A DNA stretch of 64,000 nucleotides from MGBC163016 sp910588905 (GCA_948616985.1 CAPGDO010000001.1:62001-126000), one strand, 5' to 3'; shown: positions 49,805 through 59,004, counted from the first letter of the stretch. Notes: generated by a model not told the origin, from the letters alone. Made by a program: numbers and translations.

Positions 49805-51160
49805 ATGCCTAAGCCCGTGATCGTCGTGGGGCACAAGAACCCGGATAATGACTCCATCAGCGCAGCCGTGGGCTACGCACATCTCAAGAACGAGCTGGCC
49901 CGCAGGGCAGGAAGGGATGACATCTACATCCCTGCACGGCTTGGGCCCTTGCCGCCTGAGAGCCAATGGGTGCTCAGCACCTATGAGGTCGAGCCTCCGC
50001 GTTTGATCGGGCATGTCCACACGCGCGTGAGCGATGTCATGACCTCTGATCCCATCTCCATCAGCCAAGATGCCAGCATGCTCGAGGCTGGCCGCACTCT
50101 ACGCCAGCACAATATCCGTTCGCTGGTGGTGCAGGACGAACGGGGCCAATTCCAGGGGCTCATCTCCACGCGGGCCATCGCAGAGCGCTATATGGCGGCC
50201 ACGGATGCTCTGGATGACGCCACCCCTGAATCCACCATGGCGGTGGCCACATCGCTCATCGAGTCGCTCTCTCAGAAGGTGTCAGAGCTCATGTTCGGCA
50301 ATGTCATCCAGCTGGAAGAGGAGGACGTGCTCAAAGAGGTGGTGGATGACATGATCGCCAGCGATCTGCGTGAGGCGGTGGTGCTGGATAAGGCTGGCCG
50401 GGCGGTGGGCATCGTCACCCGCTCGGATGTGGCTACGCCTCCGAAACGCCGGGTCATCTTGGTGGACCATAACGAGGTGAGCCAAGCGGCGGCCGGTATC
50501 GAAGAGGCGGATGTCATCGAGATCGTGGATCATCATCGCATCGCCGATGTGTCCACGGCCAATCCCATCAAGTTCATCAACCGTCCCATCGGGTCTACGG
50601 CCACCATCGTGGCCTTGGAGTTCCAGGAATGCGGGGTGGATATCCCGAAGGGCATCGCGGCGGTGCTCCTTTCAGCCATCATGACCGATACCGTCATCTT
50701 GAAATCTCCCACGGCGACCCCGGCGGACGAGGCCCAAGTGGCTCATCTGGCGGCCATCGTGGGGGTCGAGCCCACCGAATTCGGCCTAGAGGTCTTCCGG
50801 GCCCGAGGCGGCGATGCCGATATGCCCATCGAAGAGCTGGTAGAGGCCGATTCCAAGGAATTCCACCTCGATGACAAGACCCTCCTCATCGCCCAGCATG
50901 AGACGGTGGACCTCGCTGCTGTGATGGAGCGGGAGGAAGAGATCCGCGAGCACATGCGCAGTCTGCTCAAGAACCGGGGCTATGAGACCGTGGTGCTCAT
51001 GGCCACGGATATCCTGGCAGAGGGGACCCAGCTTTTAGCGGAGGGGAACCGCAAGATCGTCGATCGCGCCTTCGACATCCACTGCACGGGGTGCGGGGGT
51101 ACCTGGATGCCCGGTGTGCTCTCTCGCAAGAAGCAGGTGGCGGCAAGGATATTGAGGTAG
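49805..51160 (+). CDS. Manganese-dependent inorganic pyrophosphatase with CBS domains (family II)
   Basis: A 451-residue DHH-family enzyme. The N-terminal metal motif is GHKNPDNDS (His10, Asp14, Asp16); the DHH motif is VDHHRIAD. Two CBS domains are inserted after about residue 75 (VMTSDPISISQDA, and VSELMFGNVIQLEEED after a short linker), which regulate activity by binding adenine nucleotides. The C-terminal DHHA2 domain follows. I use ATG 49805, with AAGGAGGG upstream, instead of ATG 49709 in the terminator region. It starts a run with the M20 peptidase gene 3 bases after its stop. Confidence 0.93.
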   Translation: MPKPVIVVGHKNPDNDSISAAVGYAHLKNELARRAGRDDIYIPARLGPLPPESQWVLSTYEVEPPRLIGHVHTRVSDVMTSDPISISQDASMLEAGRTLRQHNIRSLVVQDERGQFQGLISTRAIAERYMAATDALDDATPESTMAVATSLIESLSQKVSELMFGNVIQLEEEDVLKEVVDDMIASDLREAVVLDKAGRAVGIVTRSDVATPPKRRVILVDHNEVSQAAAGIEEADVIEIVDHHRIADVSTANPIKFINRPIGSTATIVALEFQECGVDIPKGIAAVLLSAIMTDTVILKSPTATPADEAQVAHLAAIVGVEPTEFGLEVFRARGGDADMPIEELVEADSKEFHLDDKTLLIAQHETVDLAAVMEREEEIREHMRSLLKNRGYETVVLMATDILAEGTQLLAEGNRKIVDRAFDIHCTGCGGTWMPGVLSRKKQVAARILR

Positions 51161-51163
51161 ACC

Positions 51164-52288
51164 ATGGATGAGGAAAGGACGCTCGGGCTCTTCGAGAGGC
51201 TGGTAGCCATCGAAAGCCCTTCTTGGAGCGAATCGGCCATGGCTCAGGCCTGTACCCAGGAGCTGGAACAGCTGGGCTTCACGGTGAGGGTGGATGGCTC
51301 CGCCAAGAGCACGGGTTCTGATACGGGGAACCTCATCGCCTATCGCCCCGGCTCGGCAAAGGGCCAGCTCATGTTCTCGGCGCATATGGATACGGTGAAG
51401 CCCTGTCGGGCCATAGAGGTCATCTGCGTTTCAGATGAGCGGGGAGATGTCCTCTGCTCGGCGGGGGATACCATCCTCTCCGCCGACGACAAGGCAGGGG
51501 TGACGGCCATTCTTGAAGGCATCCGCCGCTCCATCGAAAGCGGCGGTGACCTCCCTGACCTCTACGTGCTGCTCACCACCTGCGAGGAGCAGAGCTTGCT
51601 GGGCTCCGGGGCTTTGAGGGGAGCCGATCTTCCCCAGGATGCCCATTGCTTCGTGCTGGATGCTGACGGTGCCCCTGGTTCCGTTATAGCGGAGGCGCCC
51701 TGTCATCGGACGATGCGTGTTCGCATCCAAGGCAGGAGCGCTCACGCAGGGGTAGAGCCGGAAGCGGGCATCTCGGCCATCCAGATAGCCGCAGCAGCCA
51801 TCTCCTCCATGGAATTGGGGCGCTTGGACGATGCCACCACCGCGAACATCGGCATCATCGAAGGCGGTGTGGCTACGAATATCGTGGCGGAGGAATGCAA
51901 GCTCGAAGGGGAGTGCCGTTCCATCTTCCCTGAGAGGGCGGATGCGGTACAGCACCAGATGACCGAGGCGGTACAAAGGGCCTGCGCCCTCTTCGGTGGC
52001 GAATCAGAGATCGCTTGGGAAGAGGATTACCCTGCAGTCCGCTTCACAGAGGAGAGCCCTATCATCGACCGGGCGCGCCAGGCCATTGAGGATTGCGGTC
52101 TGCCCTTCCGGTTGGTGCGCACCGGCGGGGGCGCTGATGCCAACAACCTGAATGGCTTGGGCGTCTTGGCAGTCACCTTGGGCACGGGCATGGCATGCTT
52201 CCATTCCACGAGCGAATACATCCGCGTGCAAGACCTCCTTGATGACGTCCGCCTGGTAGAGTCCCTCATCCGAACCTACGTCGAGTGA
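51164..52288 (+). CDS. M20-family metallopeptidase (peptidase T-like)
   Basis: A 374-residue di-zinc peptidase. The metal and catalytic residues are in FSAHMDTVKPC, LSADDKAG and TTCEEQS, with the dimerisation domain (RSAHAGVEPEAGISAI) in the middle and a final CFHSTSEYIRV histidine. It resembles the PepT/M42-like group that trims small peptides. The gene lies 3 bases downstream of the pyrophosphatase, so expression is shared, although no functional link is obvious. Confidence 0.9.
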   Translation: MDEERTLGLFERLVAIESPSWSESAMAQACTQELEQLGFTVRVDGSAKSTGSDTGNLIAYRPGSAKGQLMFSAHMDTVKPCRAIEVICVSDERGDVLCSAGDTILSADDKAGVTAILEGIRRSIESGGDLPDLYVLLTTCEEQSLLGSGALRGADLPQDAHCFVLDADGAPGSVIAEAPCHRTMRVRIQGRSAHAGVEPEAGISAIQIAAAAISSMELGRLDDATTANIGIIEGGVATNIVAEECKLEGECRSIFPERADAVQHQMTEAVQRACALFGGESEIAWEEDYPAVRFTEESPIIDRARQAIEDCGLPFRLVRTGGGADANNLNGLGVLAVTLGTGMACFHSTSEYIRVQDLLDDVRLVESLIRTYVE

Positions 52289-52379
52289 CTGGTTGGGAAC
52301 GGTTGCCCCATCAAGCCACGCTCTGTGGGTGCGTTCGTGAGATGATCGTCCATCATCTTCCAATGGAAGGAGCCTGATC

Positions 52380-52637
52380 ATGGCCTATATCCCGAATATC
52401 GTGCTGTACTCCAAGCCAACGTGCCCCTTTTGCCGCAAGGTGCTCGCGTATATGGAGGAGCAGGACATCGCCTGCGAGATGCGCAATACGCTCGAGCCAG
52501 GTGTGCGCGATGAGCTCATTGCCATCGGCGGCAAGGGCCAGGTGCCTTGCCTCGTCATAGACGGTCAGCCCCTCTATGAATCCGATGACATCATCCAGTA
52601 TCTCCACGGGCTCGTGGCGGCCGATGAGATAGGCTAG
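52380..52637 (+). CDS. Glutaredoxin-like protein
   Basis: An 85-residue thioredoxin-fold protein. The active site is TCPFC (Cys15, Cys18), followed by the cis-Pro loop QVPCLVIDGQPLYESDDI. The fold matches a stand-alone glutaredoxin or a GST N-domain. AAGGAG precedes the ATG. It is 5 bases before an ATP-grasp gene, so they are co-translated, and it may reduce or bind a product of that ligase. Confidence 0.9.
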   Translation: MAYIPNIVLYSKPTCPFCRKVLAYMEEQDIACEMRNTLEPGVRDELIAIGGKGQVPCLVIDGQPLYESDDIIQYLHGLVAADEIG

Positions 52638-52642
52638 GCCCA

Positions 52643-53785
52643 ATGGTCATCCTTGATGAGCCCTTCGCTTCCCAGCCACTGCTCCAGTGGCTTCAAGCCA
52701 GCAAGCACCCGGTCCTCTCCAACCGCTTCGCCCGGCAGATGGTCCATGATCAGGGGTTCTCGCTGAACCTCATCAGCGAGCCTGAAGCTATCCAGCGGGC
52801 AGATGCAGGGGAGCGCATCTACACCTGTTCAGAGAATGCCTTGGCTTGGATATTGGACAACTCCTCTCATCAAGGCCTCACCCAAGCCATCTCCCTCTTC
52901 AAGGACAAGGGGCGCATGCGTGAGGCGTTGAGCCCTCTCACGCCCGGCTTCTTCTATCGTCGTGTGCCCCGGGCTGACCTCAAGGACGTATCGGTCGAAG
53001 AGCTTCCGTTGCCAGTGGTCTTGAAGCCCAACGTCGGCTTCTGCTCCATGGGAGTCTATGTGATCCAGGATGCGGCTGCCTGGACGGAGGCGCTCGCTGA
53101 TATCGAAGCCCACGAGCAGGAGTGGCAAGACCGCTATCCTGAGAGCGTCATCGGATCCGAGGAATACCTGATAGAGGGGTACATCCAAGGGGAGGAATAC
53201 GCCTTGGATGCCTACTATGACGAACAGGGCGCGCCTCATATCCTCAACATCTGGCGCCATGACTTCGCAGGGCCCAAGGACACCAGCGATCGCCTCTACC
53301 TCTCCAGCAAGGCCATCGTAGATGATGTCTTCGAGGCCTTTGAAGCCTGGCTTGGCCAGGTGAATCAGGTAGTGGGGGCGAAGGGCTTCTGCGTGCATGT
53401 GGAAACGCGCAAGGCGGGATCTGCCATCATCCCCATAGAATTCAATCCGCTGCGCTTTGCGGGGCTGGGTGGCACCGACATGGCCTATTACGGCTGCGGA
53501 TATCGTACCTACGAATGCTATCTGGAAGACATCCCCTTGGATCTGCGGTCTGTTTACCGGGCCCATCCAACGGATGCCTATTCCATGTCGCTTTTGGGAT
53601 CTGTTGGTGCGGGCACCTTCGACCACGAGCGCTTCATGAGCCAGTGCACCGATGTGCTGGCATTCGTCTCCCTCAAGGCTGAGAAGACGGGATCCTACGG
53701 GTTCCTGTTCCTGCGCACTCCGGCTGATGACCCCACTGAGAGGGATCTCGTCCTTACCGCTGACCTGCGGGATTACCTGAGCTGA
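52643..53785 (+). CDS. ATP-grasp domain protein of unknown substrate
   Basis: A 380-residue ATP-grasp ligase. The nucleotide-binding strands LPVVLKPNVGFCSMGVYVI (lysine for ATP) and EEYLIEGYIQGEEYALDAY (acidic residues) are visible, and FCVHVETRKAG plus IPIEFNPLRFAGLGGTD give the metal-binding Glu/Asn. Such enzymes join a carboxyl group to an amine or thiol. The glutaredoxin-like gene upstream hints at a cysteine- or glutathione-like substrate, which is speculation. There is no membrane segment. Confidence 0.85.
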   Translation: MVILDEPFASQPLLQWLQASKHPVLSNRFARQMVHDQGFSLNLISEPEAIQRADAGERIYTCSENALAWILDNSSHQGLTQAISLFKDKGRMREALSPLTPGFFYRRVPRADLKDVSVEELPLPVVLKPNVGFCSMGVYVIQDAAAWTEALADIEAHEQEWQDRYPESVIGSEEYLIEGYIQGEEYALDAYYDEQGAPHILNIWRHDFAGPKDTSDRLYLSSKAIVDDVFEAFEAWLGQVNQVVGAKGFCVHVETRKAGSAIIPIEFNPLRFAGLGGTDMAYYGCGYRTYECYLEDIPLDLRSVYRAHPTDAYSMSLLGSVGAGTFDHERFMSQCTDVLAFVSLKAEKTGSYGFLFLRTPADDPTERDLVLTADLRDYLS

Positions 53786-53849
53786 TCCAGGCTTTGGCCT
53801 ACGCTGCCGTTCACCGGGATAAAGGTAGATACGCCCGGATGCGTGGCGT

Positions 53850-53878
53850 TTGACACACGGGGAGGACATAACTAGTAT
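53850..53878 (+). promoter_or_regulatory. Sigma-70 promoter of the ribosomal operon
   Basis: TTGACA at 53850-53855, 17 bases, then TAGTAT at 53873-53878, close to the ideal consensus. Transcription should start near 53885, giving a leader of about 100 bases before rpsL. Confidence 0.85.
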
Positions 53879-53886
53879 GCATCGTC

Positions 53887-53934
53887 GCGCCTCATACGGG
53901 CGCATTTTTTCGCGTGCGCATTCGCGAAGCGCAC
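53887..53934 (+). promoter_or_regulatory. Double-hairpin leader of the ribosomal operon
   Basis: GCGCC 53887-53891 pairs with GGCGC 53899-53903 and is followed by six T; then GTGCGC 53914-53919 pairs with GCGCAC 53929-53934. The first hairpin with the T run resembles an attenuator, but it is placed at the very start of the transcript, where it may instead protect the 5' end. Confidence 0.45.
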
Positions 53935-53985
53935 ATGAAAGAGCACAGCAAGGCAAGCATCAAGGAATGAAAAGGAAGTGAAGAG

Positions 53986-54357
53986 TTGCCAACCATAAAC
54001 CAGCTGGTCCGCAAGGGCCGCCAGAAGCAGGTAGACAAGAAGAAGACCCCGGCGCTCAAGGGCAATCCCCAGAAGCGCGGCGTTTGCACTCGCGTCTACA
54101 CCACCACCCCCAAGAAGCCGAACTCCGCTCTCCGCAAGGTCTGCCGTGTCCGTCTGGTTAACGGCATGGAGGTCACGGCTTACATCCCGGGCATCGGCCA
54201 CAACCTGCAGGAGCACTCCATGGTGCTCATCCGCGGCGGTCGTGTGAAGGACTTGCCTGGTGTTCGCTATAAGGTCATCCGCGGCACGCTGGACTGCGCA
54301 TCGGTGGACAACCGCATGCAGGCCCGCAGCCGTTATGGAGCAAAGCGCCCGAAGTAA
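53986..54357 (+). CDS. rpsL: 30S ribosomal protein S12
   Basis: A 123-residue decoding-centre protein and target of streptomycin resistance. PTINQLVRKGR is the invariant start, so the TTG at 53986 is the initiation codon; AAAGGAAG lies upstream. TTTPKKPNSALRKVCRVRL carries the conserved Lys positions in their sensitive-type form, and VKDLPGVRYKVIRG carries the Asp modified by methylthiolation in many bacteria. It is the first gene of rpsL-rpsG-fusA. Confidence 0.98.
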   Translation: MPTINQLVRKGRQKQVDKKKTPALKGNPQKRGVCTRVYTTTPKKPNSALRKVCRVRLVNGMEVTAYIPGIGHNLQEHSMVLIRGGRVKDLPGVRYKVIRGTLDCASVDNRMQARSRYGAKRPK

Positions 54358-54376
54358 CCATTCGTTAAGCCGTGCG

Positions 54377-54393
54377 GGCTTGGAGGCCAAGCC
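54377..54393 (+). promoter_or_regulatory. Hairpin in the rpsL-rpsG gap
   Basis: GGCTTGG and CCAAGCC form a perfect seven-base stem with an AGG loop, in the gap where S7 regulates the str operon in Escherichia coli. Whether it binds S7 here is unknown. Confidence 0.35.
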
Positions 54394-54461
54394 TAATGAC
54401 CGGGACGCCTTGGGCGTGAGGTACCCAGCCAGAAGCACGCAGAGAAGAAGGAGCATCATCT

Positions 54462-54932
54462 ATGCCACGTCGTGCAGCAGCACAGCGCAGGCTCATCCAG
54501 CCTGACGCGAAGTACAACAACCGTCTTGTCACCCAGCTCACCAACAAGATCATGCTGGATGGCAAGAAGTCCCTTGCCGAGCGCATCGTCTACACCGCGT
54601 TCGACATCGTGGAAGAGAAGACCGGCGAAGATCCGCTGTCCGTCTTCAAGAAGGCCATGGACAACGTCCGCCCCACCCTCGAGTGCAAGCCCAAGCGCGT
54701 GGGCGGCGCCACCTATCAGGTGCCCATGGAGGTCAACTCTCGTCGTGCTACCACTCTCGCTATCCGCTGGATCGTGGATTACTCTCGCGCTCGTCGTGAG
54801 CACACCATGGCAGAGCGCCTGGCGAATGAGATCATGGATGCCTCCCAGAACACGGGAGCTGCCGTGAAGAAGCGCGAGGATATGTACAAGATGGCCGAGG
54901 CGAACCGCGCGTTCAGCCACTATCGCTTCTAG
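54462..54932 (+). CDS. rpsG: 30S ribosomal protein S7
   Basis: A 156-residue 16S rRNA-binding protein that nucleates assembly of the 30S head. MPRRAAAQRRLIQPDAKYNN, GKKSLAERIVYTAFDI, KPKRVGGATYQVPMEV and ANRAFSHYRF all match the family, and the length is typical. AGAAGGAGC precedes the ATG. It lies 11 bases before fusA. Confidence 0.98.
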   Translation: MPRRAAAQRRLIQPDAKYNNRLVTQLTNKIMLDGKKSLAERIVYTAFDIVEEKTGEDPLSVFKKAMDNVRPTLECKPKRVGGATYQVPMEVNSRRATTLAIRWIVDYSRARREHTMAERLANEIMDASQNTGAAVKKREDMYKMAEANRAFSHYRF

Positions 54933-54943
54933 AGGTCAGAGCC

Positions 54944-57061
54944 ATGGCGAAACTATCACTCAACGATACGCGCAACTTCGGGATCATGGCCCACATCGAT
55001 GCGGGCAAGACCACCACGACCGAGCGTATCCTCTACTACACGGGCAAGACCCACAAGATCGGCGAGGTGCACGACGGCGCTGCCACCATGGACTGGATGG
55101 TCCAGGAGCAAGAGCGCGGCGTGACCATCACCTCTGCTGCTACCACCTGCTTCTGGAAGTACCCCCGCGGCGAAGAGAGCGGCAGGGAATACCGCTTCCA
55201 GATCATCGACACCCCCGGCCACGTTGACTTCACGGCCGAGGTGGAGCGCTCTCTGCGCGTTCTGGACGGCACCGTTGCCGTCTTCGATGCCGTTGCTGGC
55301 GTACAGCCCCAGTCTGAGACCGTTTGGCGTCAGGCTGAGCGCTACGGCGTGCCGCGCATCGCCTTCATCAACAAGTACGACCGCGTGGGCGCAGACTTCT
55401 TCCATGCCATCCAGACCATGCGCGACCGTCTTGACGCGCCTGCCTTCGCCGCCCAGATCCCCATGGGTGCTGAGGACCAGTTCTGGGGCGTGGTCGACCT
55501 GGTGACCATGACCGCTTGGGACTTCAAGGCCGACGACAAGGGTATGACCTATCCTGAGCCCATGGATGAGATTCCGGCCGAGTTCCTGGAGGATGCGCAG
55601 ATGTATCGCCAGGAGCTGCTGGAGGCTGCAGCGGACTGCGACGATGACCTCATGGAGAAGGTCCTCATGGAGGAAGAGGTCTCCGTAGAGGAATTCAAGG
55701 AGGCTATCCGCAAGGGCGTCATCGCCTGTAAGCTGAACCCTGTCTTCGTGGGCAGCGCCTACAAGAACAAGGGCGTTCAGGAGATGCTGGACGCCGTGGT
55801 GGATTACCTGCCCTCTCCGGTGGACATCCCGCCGATCACGGGCGTGAACCCCAAGACGGATGCCGAGGAAGAGCGCCCGGCTGATCCGAAGGCCCCCTTC
55901 TCCAGCTTGGCCTTCAAGATCATGACCGACCCGTACGTGGGCAAGCTCACCTATCTGCGCTGCTACTCCGGTAACCTGGACAAGGGCAGCTACGTGCTGA
56001 ACGCCGTCAAGGACAAGAAAGAGCGCATCGGCCGCATGCTCCAGATGCATGCGAACCAGCAGATCGACGTGGAGAACTGCTCCGCTGGCGATATCGTGGC
56101 TGTGGTCGGCCTGAAGGATACTTCCACTGGTGACACCCTCTGCGACGAGAGCCACCCCATCATCCTTGAGTCCATGGAATTCGCTGATCCCGTGATCGAC
56201 ATCGCGGTTGAGCCGAAGACCAAGGCTGAGCAGGATAAGATGGCCATCGCTCTGCAGAAGCTGGCCGAGGAGGATCCCACCTTCCGCGTGTCCACCAACC
56301 ATGAGACCGGTCAGACCATCATTGCTGGCATGGGTGAGCTTCACCTTGAGATCATCGTCGACCGTCTGCTGAGAGAGTTCAAGGTAGAGGCCAACGTGGG
56401 CAAGCCTCAGGTTGCTTACCGTGAGCGTCCGGGCCATGAGGTCCTGAATGCCGAAGGCAAGTTCGTCCGCCAGTCCGGTGGTCATGGTCAGTACGGTCAT
56501 GCCATCATCAATATGTATCCCCAGGAGCCGGGCAGCGGTTACGAATTCGAGAACAAGATCGTCGGCGGCGTGATCCCCAAGGAATTCATCCCCGCAGTGG
56601 ACAAGGGCATCAAGGAGGCTCTGAACTCCGGTGTGCTGGCAGGGTATCCGGTGGAAGACGTCAAGGTCGAGCTCATCGACGGCAGCTTCCACGAGGTCGA
56701 CTCCTCCGAAGCTGCGTTCAAAGTGGCAGGTTCTATGGCCATCAAGGATGCTCTCAAGAAGTCCGATCCGGTCATCCTGGAGCCGGTCATGGCTGTGGAA
56801 GTGGAGACGCCGGAAGAGTACACCGGTTTCGTCATGGGCGATATCCCCTCCCGCCGCGGCATCATCCAAGGCCAGGAGCAGCGCGGCAACGCCGTGGCCA
56901 TCTCCGCCAAGGTGCCGCTCTCCCAGATGTTCGGCTACGCAACGGATCTGCGCAGCGGAACCCAGGGTAGGGCAACCTACACCATGCAGTTCGATTCCTA
57001 TGAACCGGTGCCCAAGAGCGTGGCAACCGAGATCGTCAGCAAAGCCGGCGGGAACGCCTAG
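54944..57061 (+). CDS. fusA: Elongation factor G
   Basis: The 705-residue GTPase that drives tRNA translocation and, with ribosome recycling factor, recycling. GTP motifs are AHIDAGKTTTTERILYYTG (G1), GVTITSAATT (G2), DTPGHVDF (G3) and NKYDRVGADF (G4, with Tyr where Met is usual). Domains II-V follow, including VAYRERP and SVATEIVSKAG near the end. It is followed directly by rpsJ; tuf, which usually comes next in this operon, is absent. Confidence 0.98.
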   Translation: MAKLSLNDTRNFGIMAHIDAGKTTTTERILYYTGKTHKIGEVHDGAATMDWMVQEQERGVTITSAATTCFWKYPRGEESGREYRFQIIDTPGHVDFTAEVERSLRVLDGTVAVFDAVAGVQPQSETVWRQAERYGVPRIAFINKYDRVGADFFHAIQTMRDRLDAPAFAAQIPMGAEDQFWGVVDLVTMTAWDFKADDKGMTYPEPMDEIPAEFLEDAQMYRQELLEAAADCDDDLMEKVLMEEEVSVEEFKEAIRKGVIACKLNPVFVGSAYKNKGVQEMLDAVVDYLPSPVDIPPITGVNPKTDAEEERPADPKAPFSSLAFKIMTDPYVGKLTYLRCYSGNLDKGSYVLNAVKDKKERIGRMLQMHANQQIDVENCSAGDIVAVVGLKDTSTGDTLCDESHPIILESMEFADPVIDIAVEPKTKAEQDKMAIALQKLAEEDPTFRVSTNHETGQTIIAGMGELHLEIIVDRLLREFKVEANVGKPQVAYRERPGHEVLNAEGKFVRQSGGHGQYGHAIINMYPQEPGSGYEFENKIVGGVIPKEFIPAVDKGIKEALNSGVLAGYPVEDVKVELIDGSFHEVDSSEAAFKVAGSMAIKDALKKSDPVILEPVMAVEVETPEEYTGFVMGDIPSRRGIIQGQEQRGNAVAISAKVPLSQMFGYATDLRSGTQGRATYTMQFDSYEPVPKSVATEIVSKAGGNA

Positions 57062-57091
57062 AGAAGCTTGAAGAGAGTCGAGGTAAAGCAA

Positions 57092-57400
57092 GTGGCAAAT
57101 CAGAAGATACGCATTCGCCTCAAGGGCTATGACCATGAGATCGTGGACCAGTCCACGAAGCTCATCGTTGATACCGCCCAGAAGACCGGGGCGAAGATCT
57201 CCGGCCCCATCCCGCTGCCGACGGAGCGCAACATGTACTGCGTCATCCGCTCCCCGCATGTGGATAAGGATTCGCGCGAGCAGTTCGAGATGCGCACCCA
57301 TAAGCGCCTGATCGACATCATCGAGCCAACGCCCAACACCGTTGACTCGCTCATGCGCCTTGACCTTCCGGCCGGTGTCGACATCGAGATTAAGCTGTAG
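57092..57400 (+). CDS. rpsJ: 30S ribosomal protein S10
   Basis: A 102-residue protein that also binds NusB in antitermination. NQKIRIRLKGYDHEIVDQS identifies it; GTG 57092 is the start, because the shorter family form begins there and GAGG lies upstream. The in-frame codons from 57068 are unlikely. It opens the S10 part of the operon. Confidence 0.97.
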   Translation: MANQKIRIRLKGYDHEIVDQSTKLIVDTAQKTGAKISGPIPLPTERNMYCVIRSPHVDKDSREQFEMRTHKRLIDIIEPTPNTVDSLMRLDLPAGVDIEIKL

Positions 57401-57413
57401 GAGGGGACGCAAG

Positions 57414-58043
57414 ATGATCAACGCGATTTATGGGAAGAAGATCGGCATGACCCAGGTCTGGGACGGAGACGTCATCGTGCCGGTCACCGTCATCCAGGCA
57501 GAGCCGAACGTCATCTGCCAGGTCAAGACCAAAGAGTCTGACGGCTACGATGCCGTACAGATGGGCTTCGGCTATGTGAAGCCGCGTCGGGTGAACAAGC
57601 CCATGCAGGGTCACTTCAGCAAGGCGGGCATCGAGCCGAAGAAGCATCTGCGCGAGGTTCGCGTGGAGGACGCCTCTGAGCACAAGGTGGGGGACGAGCA
57701 GACCGTCGCCGCTTTCGCTGAGGTGAAGAAGGTCGATGTCACGGGCACTTCCAAGGGCAAGGGCTTTGCCGGTGTCATGAAGCGCTACGGCTTCCGGGGC
57801 GGCCCGGGCGGCCATGGTGCCCACTTCCACCGCGCTCCCGGTTCTGTGGGCCAGTGCGCTACGCCCTCCCGCGTGTTCAAGGGCGTGCGCCTTCCCGGCC
57901 ACATGGGCTGTGACACCGTCACGGTCAGGAACCTGGAGGTCGTTCGCATCGACGAGGAGCAGAACCTCATCCTGTTGAAGGGTGCGGTGCCGGGCTCCAA
58001 GAACGGAGTCGTGCGCGTTCGCATGACCAAGACGCAGGATTAG
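57414..58043 (+). CDS. rplC: 50S ribosomal protein L3
   Basis: A 209-residue assembly-initiating protein of the 50S subunit. INAIYGKKIGMTQVWDGDV is the usual start and GFAGVMKRYGFRGGPGGHGA is the conserved loop reaching the peptidyl transferase centre, with the Gln/His region HFHRAPGSVGQ. TAGGAGGGG precedes the ATG at 57414; the longer frame from 57342 overlaps rpsJ. Confidence 0.97.
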   Translation: MINAIYGKKIGMTQVWDGDVIVPVTVIQAEPNVICQVKTKESDGYDAVQMGFGYVKPRRVNKPMQGHFSKAGIEPKKHLREVRVEDASEHKVGDEQTVAAFAEVKKVDVTGTSKGKGFAGVMKRYGFRGGPGGHGAHFHRAPGSVGQCATPSRVFKGVRLPGHMGCDTVTVRNLEVVRIDEEQNLILLKGAVPGSKNGVVRVRMTKTQD

Positions 58044-58062
58044 CCGAAGGAGTCTAAGGAAT

Positions 58063-58689
58063 ATGGCAAAGCTTGAGATCAAGGATGCTGCTGGCAAGGC
58101 AGCAGGCACCGCAGAGCTACCTGATGCCGTTTACGCCATAGAGCCGAATATGCACGTGATGCATCGCACCGTGAAGGCTCAGCGTGCTGGCTGGCGTCAG
58201 GGCACTGCGAATACGAAGAGCCGCGGATTCGTTCGCGGTGGCGGCAAGAAGCCGTGGAGGCAGAAGGGCACGGGCCGTGCTCGTCAGGGTTCCATCCGCT
58301 CTCCTCAGTGGCGTGGCGGTGGCACCGTGTTCGGTCCCCACACCCGCTCCTATGCCCAGAAGGTGAACGGGAAAGAGATCAAGCTCGCGATGCGCAGCGC
58401 TCTCTCCGCGAAGCTGGCAGACGAAGAGCTCATCATCGTCAAGCCCTTCGAGTTCGGCAAGCCCTCCACCAAGGATGCGGTGGCGGCTCTGAAGGCCCTG
58501 GGGCTGGAAGGGATGCGGGTGAATCTCGTCATCACGGATGACGACGTGGATACCTACCTGTCCTTCCGTAACATCCCCAAGGTCGAGATCCTGCCGGTGA
58601 ATGCGATCAACACCTATGACATCATCGACAACAAGAGGCTCGTGATCGTGGATACGTGCCTGCCCTACATCGAGGAGGTGCTGGCATAA
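58063..58689 (+). CDS. rplD: 50S ribosomal protein L4
   Basis: A 208-residue protein lining the exit tunnel; in some bacteria it also represses the S10 operon. RSPQWRGGGTVFGPHTRSY is the tunnel-loop signature, with VVIVDTCLPY-like sequence at the C-terminus. Its stop and the rplW start overlap (TAATG). Confidence 0.97.
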   Translation: MAKLEIKDAAGKAAGTAELPDAVYAIEPNMHVMHRTVKAQRAGWRQGTANTKSRGFVRGGGKKPWRQKGTGRARQGSIRSPQWRGGGTVFGPHTRSYAQKVNGKEIKLAMRSALSAKLADEELIIVKPFEFGKPSTKDAVAALKALGLEGMRVNLVITDDDVDTYLSFRNIPKVEILPVNAINTYDIIDNKRLVIVDTCLPYIEEVLA

Positions 58690-58979
58690 TGCAGCGAGAC
58701 CCGCGTGAGGTGATCATCCGTCCCGTCATCACGGAGCATTCCTATGACGTCATGGATAACAACGTCTACACCTTTGAGGTGGCGAAGGACTCGAACAAGA
58801 TCGAGATCCGCCAAGCCATCGAGGCCATCTTCGGCGTCACCGTGGTGAAGGTGAACACGCTGAACGTGAAGCCGAAGCCCAAGCGCGTGCGCTACCAGAA
58901 GAAGGGTTACACCCGCACTTGGAAGAAGGCCATGGTGACCCTGGCTGAAGGGGACACCATCGAGATCTTCTCAGCCTAA
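58689..58979 (+). CDS. rplW: 50S ribosomal protein L23
   Basis: A 96-residue protein at the tunnel exit, where trigger factor and SRP dock. VIIRPVITEHSYDVMDNNVY and KRVRYQKKGYTRTWKKAMV match the family. The ATG at 58689 shares a base with the rplD stop codon. A terminator follows 26 bases later and rplB does not follow, unlike the usual S10 operon. Confidence 0.97.
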   Translation: MQRDPREVIIRPVITEHSYDVMDNNVYTFEVAKDSNKIEIRQAIEAIFGVTVVKVNTLNVKPKPKRVRYQKKGYTRTWKKAMVTLAEGDTIEIFSA

Positions 58980-59004
58980 GCTATCTAAGGCTGACATGAG
59001 CTCA

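Noticed and set aside
54956..57421. An open frame of 821 codons on the minus strand opposite fusA and rpsJ
   Set aside because: It mirrors a highly conserved fusA gene, whose GC-rich codon use creates long antisense frames. It has no SD, no start support and no recognised domain.
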